Shown in pieces: positions 47,401 through 58,059 of a DNA stretch of 64,000 nt. The stretch spans positions 4,464,001 to 4,528,000 of the forward strand of contig CAJQUN010000009.1 of NCBI GenBank assembly GCA_907163345.1. The letters run 5' to 3'. Made by a program: the position numbers and the translations under genes. This stretch comes from Haberlea rhodopensis (Eukaryota; Streptophyta; Magnoliopsida; Lamiales; Gesneriaceae). The notes under the pieces are model-generated. The model made no database searches. It was given only the letters and a program-made list of their open reading frames with translations, and had not been told where the DNA came from. Every line of letters starts with the position of its first letter. Position 1 is the first letter of the stretch.

Positions 47401-48813
47401 ACTGTGTTACTCTAGACCAGAGTTGAGTGGAGGATAAACATCCGATCATTTGTACCTGCACACTTTCTGTCATGGATGAGAGCAGAAACGAGAATACCAG
47501 CTGATCTTGCCGACACCAAGAAAGGAATACTGGATTGACAATCTCAGTGCCTGTGGCTTCGAGAATAACTTTTGGAGGGACTGGTGGATCTTCAAGAATG
47601 AGTATATCTAACCCAAGTCCTCTAAGACCTGCAAGGATTTGAAGGTTCCACAGAAGAAAGTTATCATCGTTTAGTTTACTCGGAGTTATTTGATTCGCCG
47701 GATTGACGATCAAAAAATTTGGACTGCCAGTAGGAGAGAGGGAAGAAGCTGAATCAGTATTGGATCTGGCTTCCGCCATTATTAATGGCTCTGATACCAA
47801 GATAGAATTATGTAAAGTTTACATATCCTTGAGAGAAACTCTCGTTTTCCATTTCTGTAAATTTATCTTTATCAATGTTTACAATGGCCTACCAATCTAT
47901 TTATAGTCTAATACAGCCAAAGAAATGATTACATAAGATAAATCTGTTACAACTGAAAATATTCCTTTTTAACTAATTGATAATTGCCCACTAACTCTGC
48001 TACATCGTTGCATGAGTCTGTGCATTTATTCCTTTATGAAATGCATGACACCGTAGGAGGTTGATACTTGACTCGCAGTTTTTAAATTTTGTATTTGCAT
48101 TTAAATTTTGTTTAATTACTATGAAGAACATATATTCTGTTAACTAGTTCTGGCGGGGAACCCTCGAGGAAGCCAAAGAAGCATTCTCAGTCCATCAGCC
48201 AAAGGGTGAAATTACACTGATGATTGAAGGGACAACTATTACAGAGGACGAAAATCTCACCGAGTCTCAACTAGAAAATGAGTTGGGAGCATTAATCTCC
48301 AAAGGGCACAGTATTTCCTCGGTAATGGCTCTACCTTAGGGCAAATGCTTATATTTATGTTTTTATTAAGGATTGGGTTTTTATACATCTTTTGCATGCA
48401 ATCAGTTAGACTAGAAGTTCCAGTATGAATGCAGATTGATTTGCTGCATTTAAAAAATGGCTCTTTTGGTGGCTCATATATATTAAACGCCCTGTCTAAA
48501 CTTGCAAGTTTCACCAAATTGATGTGCATCAGGCATTTTGGAGTACCATATTATGTGTCAAACAACCGATTAAATTGACGAAATAATCGATTAAATTGTT
48601 TGGGCATGCTTGCCTTATAATTTACTGTATCGATAACAGTGAATGAAAGGCATTGCAAATGCATTTTGGGTTGATTTGTTTTGTTATGGTGTAGTTTATG
48701 CAATGCAGGCAGTCAAGTTGGTGGCTTCAGGAACATCAATGAAAAGGAAAGCAATATATTCTCTCGCACTTGAGAAATTTGGGAAGCAACGTGGTTCAGA
48801 TGATACAAATTGA
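38423..48813 (+). CDS. RsmI-type ribosomal RNA 2'-O-methyltransferase, organelle-targeted, 8 exons
   Basis: The bacterial family methylates the ribose of C1402 in 16S rRNA using S-adenosylmethionine; the plant protein probably acts on chloroplast or mitochondrial small-subunit rRNA. Exons: 38423-38643, 38753-38849, 38939-39067, 39258-39366, 39438-39582, 39882-39924, 48148-48321 and 48709-48813. All junctions are GT..AG and in phase, giving 340 residues. The N-terminal 50 residues, with few acidic residues and many Ser and Phe, look like a transit peptide. Family motifs are LVGTPIGNLEDIT (residues 60-72), SEDTRHSGKLL (87-97), SDAGTPGISDPG (135-146) and PGPSA (164-168). The C-terminal KGEITLMIEG block comes from exon 7. 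Intron 6 is 8.2 kb because a Copia element, itself containing another LTR element, is inserted there; the coding frame is unaffected. Confidence 0.95.
40023..40299 (-). repeat. 3' LTR of the Copia element
   Basis: 277 bp. The plus strand begins AGATAGAATTATGTAAAG and ends GATACTTGACT. Confidence 0.92.
40313..42191 (-). pseudogene. Copia reverse transcriptase and RNase H remnant
   Basis: In gene order from 42191 leftwards: a Ser/Pro-rich linker; the reverse transcriptase start WLQAMSSEYQALMQNNTWSL; KARLVAKGYSQTPGLDYDE; IDVNNAFLNGSL; and the YVDD active-site box in LLVYVDDIVITGS near 41270. RNase H follows with GFCDADWGSDPDDRRSTSG and KHLELDLHFVRDKV, ending near 40313. Breaks are visible: a frame change near 41330 and another near 41160, an in-frame TGA near 41090 where KYI should continue, and a frame change near 40590. 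The linker is separated from the integrase part by the nested element. Confidence 0.92.
42192..42604 (+). repeat. 5' LTR of the gag-only element
   Basis: 413 bp. Differs from 45011-45423 at only two positions by eye (TTTTATG/TTTAATG and AGCTAATT/AGCTGATT). Confidence 0.92.
42653..43216 (+). CDS. Gag-like protein of the nested element (187 aa)
   Basis: ATG at 42653, 48 bases after the LTR. Residues 20-90 carry the Ty3/Gypsy retrotransposon gag signature: FNGNDPQQWLRTAEGYF, LQIAFMSMEGVASTWF and WEQFTQEVVKRF. After about residue 100 the protein turns into a highly charged Lys/Glu/Asp-rich tail with no zinc knuckle, unlike a full gag. It stops at 43216, before a poly-A run at 43217-43226. It probably forms or joins virus-like particles with an autonomous partner's products; that is inference from the TR-GAG class. 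Confidence 0.75.
   Translation: MAISPSTSSRDSLFFSCFGYEALPKFNGNDPQQWLRTAEGYFKAHSTPAHHLLQIAFMSMEGVASTWFYLITTLYPDIQWEQFTQEVVKRFVVTMPMESPCHEEDSYSWAQKFVKEKNEEETNKKDLVDSSGEKNDSVDGDKAAEDTRDEKLVDEGEDSAMHDKDEPKLGLLKGEQDSKEMESVPLE
43242..44138 (+). CDS. Unknown open reading frame B of the nested element (about 298 aa)
   Basis: A long frame with no domain I recognise. It is rich in Trp, Lys and Glu, with segments such as ERAWKLWVVADDRKKSEWI and WNPYQLVSTSIQERGWVY. It is open without a stop from 43242, but its first codon there is GTG, so translation might start at the ATG within MKFSMFTGIKLW (about 43290), by readthrough, or after splicing from the gag frame. It overlaps frame C by 76 bases in another frame. 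It may be captured host sequence or a lineage-specific retroelement protein. Confidence 0.4.
   Translation: MAGGFNKAEAIQIRRHMKFSMFTGIKLWPIQLGFEQRLGVKTSFSQERIPWFDEEDERAWKLWVVADDRKKSEWICEIEKKISYLKWKGLTEQLITRYCGRKAWNPYQLVSTSIQERGWVYGAVPVNLEVLRETDDEQHVGYVVVGYKSKVASMMSILGLFCFNWALASAHLIEKVIRRVGVWDTSQKQDWAQKNIIGSLNCDHYSTSRWKWGKNEGAIGDFGDGNVRQMETVVSPAGSGWTGKLVAGDREFVQRPLAEELWSNRAEIVDCGKEWAKLLGRLVFYFLGSMGAVRPTKD
44063..45037 (+). CDS. Unknown open reading frame C of the nested element (324 aa)
   Basis: ATG at 44063; the frame runs into the right LTR and stops at 45037. The first part contains DWDKFSDIITHETSF and WEWGEEISVRWRDG. A Gly run follows at about residues 109-117, then a mostly hydrophobic helical region: QLEKLLAEASAFGIRIVAPL, LVGLAYEVLKNLVRVEEI and GVKVVVGLVLVLTQLSVF. 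I recognise no family. No pol motif is present. The change of character after the Gly run suggests joining of two sources. Confidence 0.45.
   Translation: MGQIVRSFGVLFLGFDGCRETNQGLKTYGLSTIDWDKFSDIITHETSFGARAQRNQMCLFKPGQVSWTSKVRNWEWGEEISVRWRDGLEQRQVPHRMLLTDEATGHGGGGGGGGEGVGEQLEKLLAEASAFGIRIVAPLVSVLVCMSELRKEFAAKYVSAHSGVTSLLKMGGHNAAGGNELVGLAYEVLKNLVRVEEIKRIMIEEGTQEGFQNFFMKLNDCFLLLSRKRILATQDVNWIERIQGVKVVVGLVLVLTQLSVFMEQMAVPIITGDVRDANKMWDRGRTLLILLGIIKWKKLKHLKSALRTRLISRGRYCYGKKFKN
45011..45423 (+). repeat. 3' LTR of the gag-only element
   Basis: 413 bp, directly repeated with 42192-42604. Confidence 0.92.
45424..47779 (-). pseudogene. Copia gag, protease and integrase remnant
   Basis: Starts at ATG 47779 (MAEARSNTD), just after the primer site. 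Gag runs to an in-frame TAA at 47104-47106; beyond it the same frame resumes with an Arg/Gly-rich stretch and the zinc knuckle CQICRIIGHFAERC (near 46920), then the protease motif WYPDSGASHHV (near 46735). A frame change near 46690 leads to the integrase: KWHLRLGHPQ, DVWGPAHTPSREGFRYYVSF, TDSGGEFRAL and YTSKQNGIVERKHRHIVE. Further frame changes occur near 45740 and 45600, and then the nested element interrupts. At least one stop and three frameshifts make it non-functional. Confidence 0.92.
47800..48073 (-). repeat. 5' LTR of the Copia element
   Basis: 274 bp, directly repeated with 40023-40299 apart from two substitutions and a 3-bp deletion (TTGATAATTGCC against TTGATAATAATTGCC). Confidence 0.92.
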
Positions 48814-49257
48814 TCTAATTTATTTTATGAAATGTGAGCTTCGAACTGGCTAAATTATTGGTTGTAACTTGGAATTATCTTCGCTCTATCCGCCACATTT
48901 TGCCACCATTTTCATTTTTTTCCTTCAATTACAGGGGAAATAATAATTTTGGACTGATTTCTTTACCTTGAACCGCACAATCAGAGTATATGGTTGGTAC
49001 TTGGTTGATCTGCTGCCTCGGTGCAAAAGTTGCCAAATTGTGAACTTTGATTCTGGGCCGTTTTCGAACTGGAGAAAGAAACGCAGAATATGCATGTTTT
49101 AGGAAACAATTTGTCGATGTCGATTGCTGATCCATCCCTGCAAGGGATTGCCAAGTCCATGAGTAGATCTTGTTGATAGTATCATATATTCTTATGCAAT
49201 TGACAATGTTTTTCTGTATGAATACCTATTTGTTTGTTGTCATATAAAATGCAGATC
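48814..49257. other. RsmI 3' flank
   Basis: Immediately downstream of the RsmI stop codon. It includes the 3' untranslated region and no other supported gene. Confidence 0.5.
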
Positions 49258-49490
49258 GAATCTTGTCTTCTCGGTTTTTATTTGTTTTTTGAGTTGGGTT
49301 TTTCTTTATCTTGCGTGACATGTTAATTCGTCCTTTTTTGCCCCAAATATTTAGTGTAAATAATTAGCAAATTGTAATTACTGAGAAAATAGAAGTCAAC
49401 TGAATTATATAAAAAAAAATATGAAAGTATCCATCGTGTGTACCTATTATCTGTCTAATACAAAGTTACGGTCAAATCCCATCAATGTTT
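49258..49490 (+). repeat. Dispersed repeat copy (GAATCTTGTCTTCTCGG family)
   Basis: Colinear with 35497-35720 (AATCTTGTCTTC, ATCTTGCGTGAC, CAAATATTTAGTGTAAATAA, GGTCAAATCCCAT) and sharing two blocks in swapped order with 34288-34355. The Copia remnant at 49492 begins at its right edge. Confidence 0.75.
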
Positions 49491-49491
49491 T

Positions 49492-50879
49492 TGTTGGAAA
49501 ATGTGGCATAAAATAGTCGGGTATTCGATATACCTGATTATGCCTGTTTGCAGCGGAAGTCTGATTTTCCCGGATCAAATAGCCCATCCACAAGCCTTCT
49601 AGATCTTGAATCCTCGTTGGTATTCGATAGATTACTACTAGAGTAATCTACATTTTAATACACACCTTAAGCCCTTGGAGTTCGTTGGTGATTCTCCAAG
49701 AGGAACGAACTATGTTGTGAGAACGAGAGTATTGTCATGTTGTATGTGTATTGTGAGTGGAGGCAAAGGCACCTACTTATAGGGCTCAAACCCTAGTCTA
49801 GGTCAAACTTGCTTTACATGGTTGACGGTTAGGGTTAGTCTTTGTGCATAATATGGATGTCTATTGGGTCTTGGGCCACAAGCTCGACCCAATGGATGTA
49901 TTGGGCCTTTGGCCATAATTTCAACCCATATACATCTACATCTCTCACTCATACATATTTGAATCAATATGCAAATCATTTCTCAATCGCCTCTCATTTC
50001 ACGTCGCCCTCTCTTATACAGGGAATAAAGCGTGCGACCAAGCGAGAAGGAATGGTGAGGAGAATTATATTAAGTCATCACCAAACTAACATAATTCTAC
50101 AACTCAGAAACTCGCATATACCCCAAACTAGTGTGGTCGCATCAGACCAAGCATCTATGATTCCTCATATTATGATAGAGCATGCTTGTCTCTTTCAATT
50201 ATGTATATATGCTCATGACTATGTCAAAAACAAATTTCGACTTAGTCGGCCGGCCTATGAGCCATAGAACAAAATGGTGTGTTACCAACTTGGTTCTTCT
50301 TCGGCCACTCATGCCAATCAGTTTGGTCTTGACAGCTTTCCCAGACATGTTCCGACAGACCGCATCAATCTTGGCCATTGGGTACATGCTAAAGTAGCGT
50401 CATCAAGCTTACACCTTGTGACATGGTCCAGAAGGGTACACTAGAACAAATAAAGCGCTCACACAGTGACGAAGCAGGAATCCATTCTGTCACTCCACTA
50501 TTGTGGTCGAACTTACTCAGCACATGTAGCATGTATACATGCTATGATGGAGCTCCCATTCAACTTGGGTATGTCACACTCTAAACATCATACGAATCTG
50601 CGTCCAATGGCTACAAAAAGCTCATGACTTGCGCATTGCGAGATACCATCTACCAGCAATTCGCACATTCGGCTATAAACAGACTTTTATGGAGGTTGGA
50701 CGTACTCCATAATTGATTTAATCAGATCTCATCTTAGCCTCTTGCTAAGGCGACTATAATATTATCATCACAACCTTCCTCGCTCTTCCAAGCGCGAAGG
50801 GATCATGTCATACATGATCTTCAAGTCTCATCCTGCTCGCTATCAAAGCGCTAGGGTGATTGCCCGTGTGAGTGGGCCA
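49492..50879 (-). repeat. Probable 3' LTR of the decayed Copia
   Basis: The plus strand begins TGTTGGAAAATGTGG and ends GTGAGTGGGCCA, so both ends are TG..CA. On the minus strand, CCCTATAAGTAGG near 49780 is a credible TATA box. It follows directly on the RNase H end of the element. Without the partner LTR, its limits are inferred. Confidence 0.5.
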
Positions 50880-50880
50880 A

Positions 50881-51600
50881 TCAAAGTCTGGTGACATTCA
50901 CATATGAACACAATATCTCATCAAACCAGTTGTTCATAACAATTGTTCTAACAGGCAAAACAAATCCTACAAAGCCCATATGATTAACATGTCGCAGGAA
51001 CAAATCTCCGCGCAAGGGCTTGGTCCATAGGTCAGCGCTCATATCGCTAGTAGGAATATGCCTTAGAACCACTTTGGCTTGTGCAACATAATCTCGAATA
51101 AAGATACAACAGTATCATCTACATGCGCAGAAACTCGAAATCTTTGTAGAGATCCTCTCAACCAGATTGTATAACAATATCATCTACATGCGCAGAAACT
51201 CGCAATCCTTGTAGATATCCTCTTAACCAGATTGTATAACAATATCATCTACATGCGCAGAAACTCGCAATCCTTGTAGAGATCCTCTTAACCAGATTGT
51301 ATCTTATATTGTTGATGTGCAGATTATTACTCTGCTTCTAAGGCAGATAGAGAGATACAAGGCCGCTTCTTATCACTCCAATTGATACTTGCGCCTTTCT
51401 CTATAAATGCATCCCATAATGGATTTGCGCTCATCTCTATCAAGTGACCCATCAGCGTCACTATATCCATCAATTCTCAAATCATCTTCATGGTAACACA
51501 AAGAAAGATCATTTGACTGCCATCTAATAGGCAACCTCAAAATAACTCTGATTTTACTCACCATCCAATTGTAAAGAACATGTCTGGTTGAATACACACT
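50881..51600 (-). pseudogene. Copia RNase H remnant
   Basis: Minus frames read RIDGYSDADGSLDRDERKS (near 51450) and, closer to the end, HIPTSDMSADLWTKPLRGD then LFLRHVNHMGF (near 51000). These are the familiar RNase H and C-terminal landmarks of Copia polymerase. Frames between them are broken, in part by a 65-bp triplication. Confidence 0.85.
51108..51302. repeat. 65-bp tandem triplication
   Basis: Three near-identical units, each holding ATCATCTACATGCGCAG (starts 51114, 51179, 51244) and ACCAGATTGTAT. It lies within the Copia polymerase remnant. Confidence 0.92.
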
Positions 51601-53109
51601 ATTGTGTACGTCAAACCCTCTACAGCGCTTGCATATGGAACTTTATTCATACGTTTCATTCATTTTCTGTTTTATGACATAACTCTCTGCTTGTATAGCA
51701 GATACCCACTTGTTTTGCCTTTTGTGAAGTCACAGCCTCTCAATATTTGGCTGGCTCATCAAAATCTATAAAAGCACGCATGAAAAATTCTCACTCAATG
51801 ATATATATCATTAGAGAATAATTTTGCGCTTGCTTTTCTATATTAAAGGATTATGAGAGACTTTCATCAGTGAAACACTCCCACTGAACTTGAGGTCGCT
51901 TTCATTCTCTATATTATATGTTAGACAAGGCCTTATAGCATCATCTAGGTTAGAGATCAGAGCGCCAACAACAGGGTTCATGTAACTCGTATAGTTCGAT
52001 GCCCCTTTTTGACTTCACTCACAAAATGCACAATTCAAACTCTAGTTTCGTCATTCCTTCATTGGAATGTTCACAGTATATTATAATATTTTCCAAAAAA
52101 TAATTTTTTTTTGAAGCTCTTGGATCGAGCTTTTAATGCTTGTAAAAAATACTGTGAACAAATCACATTGATTCCCAAAGGCGCAGAACTTTCAAATAAC
52201 ATTTTCTGCAATGCCATTACTCAAAAAAGAATCGAAATGACTATTTAGAATGCACATGGTTCCAAATGTAGGCAGCTGTCAAAGAACTCTTCTCCCCATA
52301 AGGATATTGGAAGATTCGTCGCGCCATCATTTATCTGGCAATTTCCAGAAGTGTTTGATTTCGTCACTTTCTACAATACCATTTCATTGCGAATCATACG
52401 GAATCATTAACTATCTTGTAATTCTATTTCCTCATATATTTGTCTAAACTAATCAGACATATATTCTCGCTTTCAATCGGTACATAGAATTTTAAATTCT
52501 TATCTTTTTAATTCTCAACCATTGCCAAGGATCGCTTGACATATTCAAACATTTCTAGCCGATGAGATAAGAGGTATACCGATCCATAGCGCAAGTAAAA
52601 TGAGCAATAGAATGTCTTGTGATGTGCCCTCAAACTCATATGTTCACAAATGTCTAGTGTGATAACTAAAGGGGTAACATCCATTTATGCCTTTCAAATA
52701 GGCATATATGATTCGCACACTGAGAGGGTGACTTTAGCGGGATTGCCCATAACTTTCTCGAACTAACCTTGTCATCCTCTTTTGAGCGATATGTCCCAAT
52801 AGATCATGCAATATAACAGAATCAGAAACTATATCAATAACGTATGAACCACAATCATCGGATAATTTAAACATAAATAATCCATTATTGATATAACCAA
52901 ACCACGAAGGTCTTTACCTGGAAAAATAGACAAATCGTTTGCTCAAACAAAACTGAAAAAACCAAGTCCTAATAAACAATGTAACTAAGAGTAAATTACA
53001 TCAAATGCAAAGTAATGAGAAGGTACAAAATCGACTCCAAAACTTCCCATGTGCGCCATCTTTTGTAGAAAAAATAGTGGCTGCATACTAGCATTTGATA
53101 GTAATCTAC

Positions 53110-54060
53110 TAATCCTACTCAATCCTTCATCATGGGTTTTGTTGCTCCTTTATCTACTATCCAACCAATGAGAGAATTAGCAACAAAAAGATATTGCGTA
53201 CTTTCAAAAGCACTAGGAGAGTAAGAAATGTGTTACCTTCTTTGGCTCAGTGCAATCACGAGCAAAGTGACACATCTTGTCACAGTTGTAACACTTTACT
53301 TTGCTTATATCCCTCGCTCCACCCATTTTACCTTGGCGACACAGTTTTGTCTTGCCACTCAGTGGGGTTAGGGCTTGATTCTGTTATTACCCAATCTTGC
53401 ACCCATTTGCTTGTTCCAACGCCCACCTTTTTGGGGTTTATGTTGACTAGCACGTGCGACAAGAGCAGCCGTTTGTGCACGTTCAGATTCTCTTCGGTCA
53501 GCCTCAACTTTCAAATGACTGGCGACATTATCGAACGTTTTAATCTGCTCATTATGGGTCAAAACAAGCTTAACATGTCCCAAAGCCTGCTCAGGTAGTG
53601 ACCTAAGAACTGACAAGACTTGTTGTTCATCTATGAGCTCAGTTCCAGCATTCTGAAGCTCTCGAATCATATCCTTCATCACATCAAGATGTTGGCTCAT
53701 TGAGTGCCTAGGGTCAAGTATATACTGATTACATTTGAGGGTGAGAGCCCTCAATCTTGTAGCCGAAGTGCTACAGTACATGACCTTCAGAACTTCCCAT
53801 AGCTCTTTAGCAGTGTGACGCTTCTCAAATTCTCTGATCAGATTATCGTGCATGCAGCTTAGCATAGTAAAGCGCACACTTTTATCCTGATCTACCCATT
53901 TATTGTACGCGTCCATATCGCGATGATATTGGGCAGTCGGTCCATTTTCTGGCTCAGCTGGTTTAGGCATATTATTGGTGAGATGATCAATCAACTTTTC
54001 TTTGTGAAGTTAAAACATAATTTTCTATGCCACATTGCATAGTTTTGGCCATCAAGTTTG
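53110..54060 (-). pseudogene. Copia gag (UBN2 type) and protease remnant
   Basis: From about 54055: WYGKLDGQNYAMWHRKLCF, a frame change near 54000, then a long open stretch 53994-53368. It has KSVRFTMLSCMHDNLIREFE, AKELWEVLKVMYCSTSATRL and VLSVLRSLPEQ: the UBN2/gag-polypeptide domain of plant Copia elements. After a stop, the zinc knuckle CYNCDKMCHFARDC is read at 53292-53251. Near 53140 the protease site reads VDKGATKPM where an Asp-Ser-Gly-Ala is expected. The frame at 53994 starts with TTG; the true start lies upstream and was not located. Confidence 0.88.
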
Positions 54061-56001
54061 CCATACCATGAAGATCAGAAAAAAGCTATTTGAATTTCTA
54101 TCACTGTTTGCACAATCAAATAAAGTACTTGTTCAACAACAATTTTATTTCAGATCCAAGTAATTTCTATTATTCTCTTTAATTCATTGGAATCAAAAAT
54201 TTCACACTCAGCTAGTAATCATCTCCCTCCGAATTAAAGATCCTAATAAAAAGTTACAAATCTCGAAAATAAAATGAGTCCATGATATCATACATGATAT
54301 AACAATTTCAAATATCATAAATTGCATGTCAAAATAAATGCAATGTATATGACATAATAATCAAATTCTGGATTCATTAATATAAGTCAAACAAAATGTC
54401 ATAAATTGCATACTCAAATAAATGCAATACTCATATACGACATGTAATAATCAAATATAAATTCATGAATTATGTAAACACAATCAATCTTGCATGACAT
54501 ACAATAATTTAATAAATTGCGTAGTGAAATATCATAACTTGCATAATCATATGTTATGCATTATTTTTTAAGCCACTACAATTTTCAACTAAACATATCA
54601 TTTAAAAAATAATTCGAGGCTCAAGAAATTAAAATATGCGATTTATTCACAATTTCTTATGTCATTTTATTGTCCAAACATATCTCGGAAAATGTCTACG
54701 TGAAAACACATTATCATTATGTGTTTTATCCATACAATTACAATTTATATAATGACCCATCAAAATTTCAATAGACCTAAATTCAACTATTCAAGTCCAA
54801 CATTGTCATTAAATAAAATTATCTATAACCTAACATAACAAAGTCATGGGTCCATTAACTTTAATTAATTATCGGTCCAGCCCAAAGAATTCAATTAACT
54901 TAATTTTCGGTCCACAACAATTGGCCCATTTACGTTTTCCAGCCCAAATATCAGGGAAAATGAGCCCAATATCGAGCCCAATATATATATATTTTTTTGG
55001 GTCCAATTAATTCTATGCCCAATAGTCAGGAATGGATTGAGCTTTTAAATGAAAAAAACTTTTAAAAAAACGCCTCCATCGTTTTTCTTTAAAAAAAAAC
55101 ATATTAACACAAATCCCTTAGAAAACTAGGGTTACCAAAAAAAAATCATCAGCCAACTCTCACACCACCAGCCGCCGCCGCCGCCGCCGCCGCCATCGTT
55201 ATTCCCGGACTGCCGTCGCCTGACGCTACCACCATGGCAGCAGCAACGTCAACTTCGTCGCGCGCCTAACCGTGGTAATTTATCGACGTTTTCCAGATTC
55301 TTTTGTTTGCAATTTTAGTTGCGAACTCGTTGAACCATTGCGCCGGACGTGAGAGCAATCTCAATCGCGAATTCGCTGAACCATCGCGACGGCCATCATC
55401 CATGGTCTTGCGCCGTCCTCAGGCGAAGTCCGATTGGGTTCGATTACTACAACTCGTTCCCATATTTTTTTTTGTTACGTAAAAAAAATTTCTTTTATTG
55501 TTTTTGAAAACGCATGGAATCTTAAGAGCGTGCAAGCCGTTCATGGTTGGGGTGGGGTGCGCGCGAGCCGTTCGTGGTTGCGGTGGGGTGCGCGCGAGCC
55601 GTTCATGGTTGCAGCCATTCAGGCGCAACATCGGCGATGGCTATACTGTGCTTTGGTGAAAAAACGAAACATCATTCCTTACTATTTGCTGATGACAAAT
55701 CAGACTCTCGTTGTTATTTAGGCAACATTGCTGGTAGTACTTATATGGGTGTGTATCATGTTAATGTACGTGATGAGATCTTTTCCTCTCTTCCTTCGTT
55801 CCTCTGAGCCGACACGATGTGGGCGGGGGGGGGGGATTTTTTTCCTCTGCCAATTGAGTTAGACAGCATATTGAATGTGATCTTGATGGGCAACAGTTTT
55901 ACAGTTTAAAGAATTAGTCAGGCTGTTGGACCATTCTTATTGGGTAATGACCCGCTTTTGTAATATATCCAGTTAAACACGAGAGAAAACTAGTTTTCGA
56001 G
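54061..56001. other. Region between the Copia remnant and RFT1
   Basis: AT-rich to about 55080, possibly including unrecognised remains of the Copia 5' end. A CCG trinucleotide run lies at 55170-55192, and 55530-55620 is a GC-rich tandem repeat. A poly-G run sits at 55825-55837. The last few hundred bases are RFT1 5' flank. No gene is supported. Confidence 0.5.
55532..55612. repeat. GC-rich tandem repeat of about 31 bp
   Basis: Two full copies and one partial copy of a unit containing GAGCCGTTC(A/G)TGGTTG and GGTGGGGTGCGCGC. It accounts for the open frames over this stretch. Confidence 0.85.
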
Positions 56002-58018
56002 ATGTCAGAGTCGAAGCTTCCCAATGGAGACCGAGCTTCCAATCTTCCGCGTACTTTCAAGTACTTATTGGGTATGACTCTTATCAATCCTATCCAGTTA
56101 TCTTTATCGCTGTTTCTCTTAGGATGCTGTAATTACAATGATTTTGCGCAGTGTAGCTACGCAGTTTTTGTCAAGGGGAATTCCTTTCATTTTCAATTCA
56201 TGGATTGTCAGACACCTGTCCGAGGAAGACTATGCGGTATATGAGTTTTGGAGTTCGGTATTGCTTTTCTAGAAATATTTTTGGTCGGAAAATGCTTGTT
56301 CTGGAAAATTTCAATTTGTTGCTCTGAAGCTGAGCATAAGTATTGACAATTGAACCAATCATGTTACAATTCAAACAGATTTTGGGTAAAATCTGGTGCA
56401 CAGCCTAAATTTTGGTACCCAAGGATAAGACTAATTCTTATTTGCAGAATTAGCGCCATTAATTTTGAACCTTCTATTTCATGTTACCAAAAATAGCATT
56501 AAAATGGTTTGGGCATAGTGTCTCAGAATTGGAGTGGAGCAAATGAAATCAAAACTATAGTTTCTTGGATTTATTGTTTATCACGGTTCTAAGTCTTAAA
56601 TTTTATTTATTATTTTTGCACAATCATCATGTTGATTCTTTAATGATGTCTGAGGCTTGGAATTTCTCTTGCCCGGCAATATCGTCCAAGATATTCTTAG
56701 CATGCCATTCAACAAGTTTTGTTTCTTTTTTCCCCCTTATTCTAGTTTCCTGGTGGATTTAAGATTGTCCTTTTGAGCACTGGCGGATCTAAGCAGAGGC
56801 AAGGGGGTTAAGTGCCCACTAGGGAAAAAAATAAAAAAATTACCTTAATTTTTTTTAAATTGCATTTAGCCCCTCAAAAATTACATTTTAACCCCCCCCC
56901 CCCCTAAAATTCTTGTTGACCTCTAAATTTTTTTTCCTACCTTTTTTTAAAATTTTTTTTTGCCCCCCTTCCCAATTTTCCTGCGTTTGCTCCTGCCTTT
57001 GAGTGGTAATTGCTGAATCACATGTTTAGATGATAAGCTTTTCTTGAATAATCTCAGCTAGAAAATTCATCGTGCATAGAAATGATTCAGTATCATCGAC
57101 ATCTAGTTCCATTGGCTATGTTTATGGTGGTATCAATAATTTCAAGCGTTACCTAACACTCTTTATTTCTTGACACGATGCAGCTGTATGCTGTTCAGTT
57201 CCATCTATTTGTTACCTGTGTGTTGTTTCTCAGCCGAGAGGGGTTTCGGCGAGCATGCATGAGGGCAGATATTGGATGGTATATACTTGGATGTTCTATT
57301 GATGCTACTGTAGGTCTTGAACATGTATTTTTGTTATTCTAGCAAAGCCTTTCTATTTATCTCATGCCCTCGGTTGGATTCATTTTTTTGCTGTGAGTTG
57401 CTTCCTTCAAGTAGTTATTAACTTCAAATCATCTGATTACAATGAAGAATTGTCATGGTCTCATGAAGGTTCTTCTGCCCTTCATCTTGCATGCAATATA
57501 ACCATGTCTTATGATGACACTATCCAGATATCTTAAGTTGCTTTCCATTTGTTTTGGAATGGAGCTTAATTGTAATGGATTAATCATTGAATTCAAATGC
57601 AGTTTTTGTGAATTAAATGTAAACTGATGTTCTCTTGTACCCACTAAAGTCCTTATGCCATTTATTTATTGAAGTATAAATTTAAAAGTGACCTAAGCCT
57701 TATGTTGCAGTGATGGTACTTCAGCCACAGGAGAAAATGCAGCAAAGATTTTGAAAATGGCTTGGTTGACTTTCCCTTTCGGAGCTATCATTACAATTGT
57801 GGCATGCTTACTGGTATTCTGGTGGCAAGGCCTAAGTTATTCTAGTCCATATGCACGAGCTATCTTGATTAATGGTAAACTAAACATGTGATCTCATAAT
57901 TCACATATCTCATTACCTTTCTCTTAAGATATGCATATCCCTATATAAAGAAAGGTGTTGCATTATAACACTCTAAATGTTTTGGTTCCCTATTGATTAC
58001 GTTATAACCTTCATATCA

Positions 58019-58059
<41 letters not shown>

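Larger units (their letters stand above)
40023..48073 (-). mobile_element. Copia LTR retrotransposon in RsmI intron 6, interrupted by a nested element
   Basis: Direct LTRs lie at 40023-40299 and 47800-48073, and the target duplication CGCAG lies at 40018-40022 and 48074-48078. The element runs on the minus strand. The primer site TGGTATCAGAGCC (initiator-Met type) abuts the right LTR at 47799-47787, and a purine tract, GCGGGGGAA, precedes the left LTR. Without the nested 3.2-kb insertion it is about 4.8 kb, the normal Copia length. The LTRs differ by two substitutions and a 3-base indel. Gag, protease, integrase, reverse transcriptase and RNase H are all present but broken by stops and frameshifts, so it is non-autonomous now. 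Its LTR ends are AG..CT rather than TG..CA. Confidence 0.95.
49492..54060 (-). mobile_element. Decayed Copia retrotransposon, 5' LTR not found
   Basis: In minus orientation: a gag with zinc knuckle (54060-53250), a degenerate protease (near 53150), scattered polymerase relics (52900-50881) and a probable 3' LTR (49492-50879). No matching second LTR is found to the right, so the 5' end is lost or has diverged. Multiple stops occur in all frames of the polymerase part, and a 65-bp triplication lies inside it. Confidence 0.8.
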
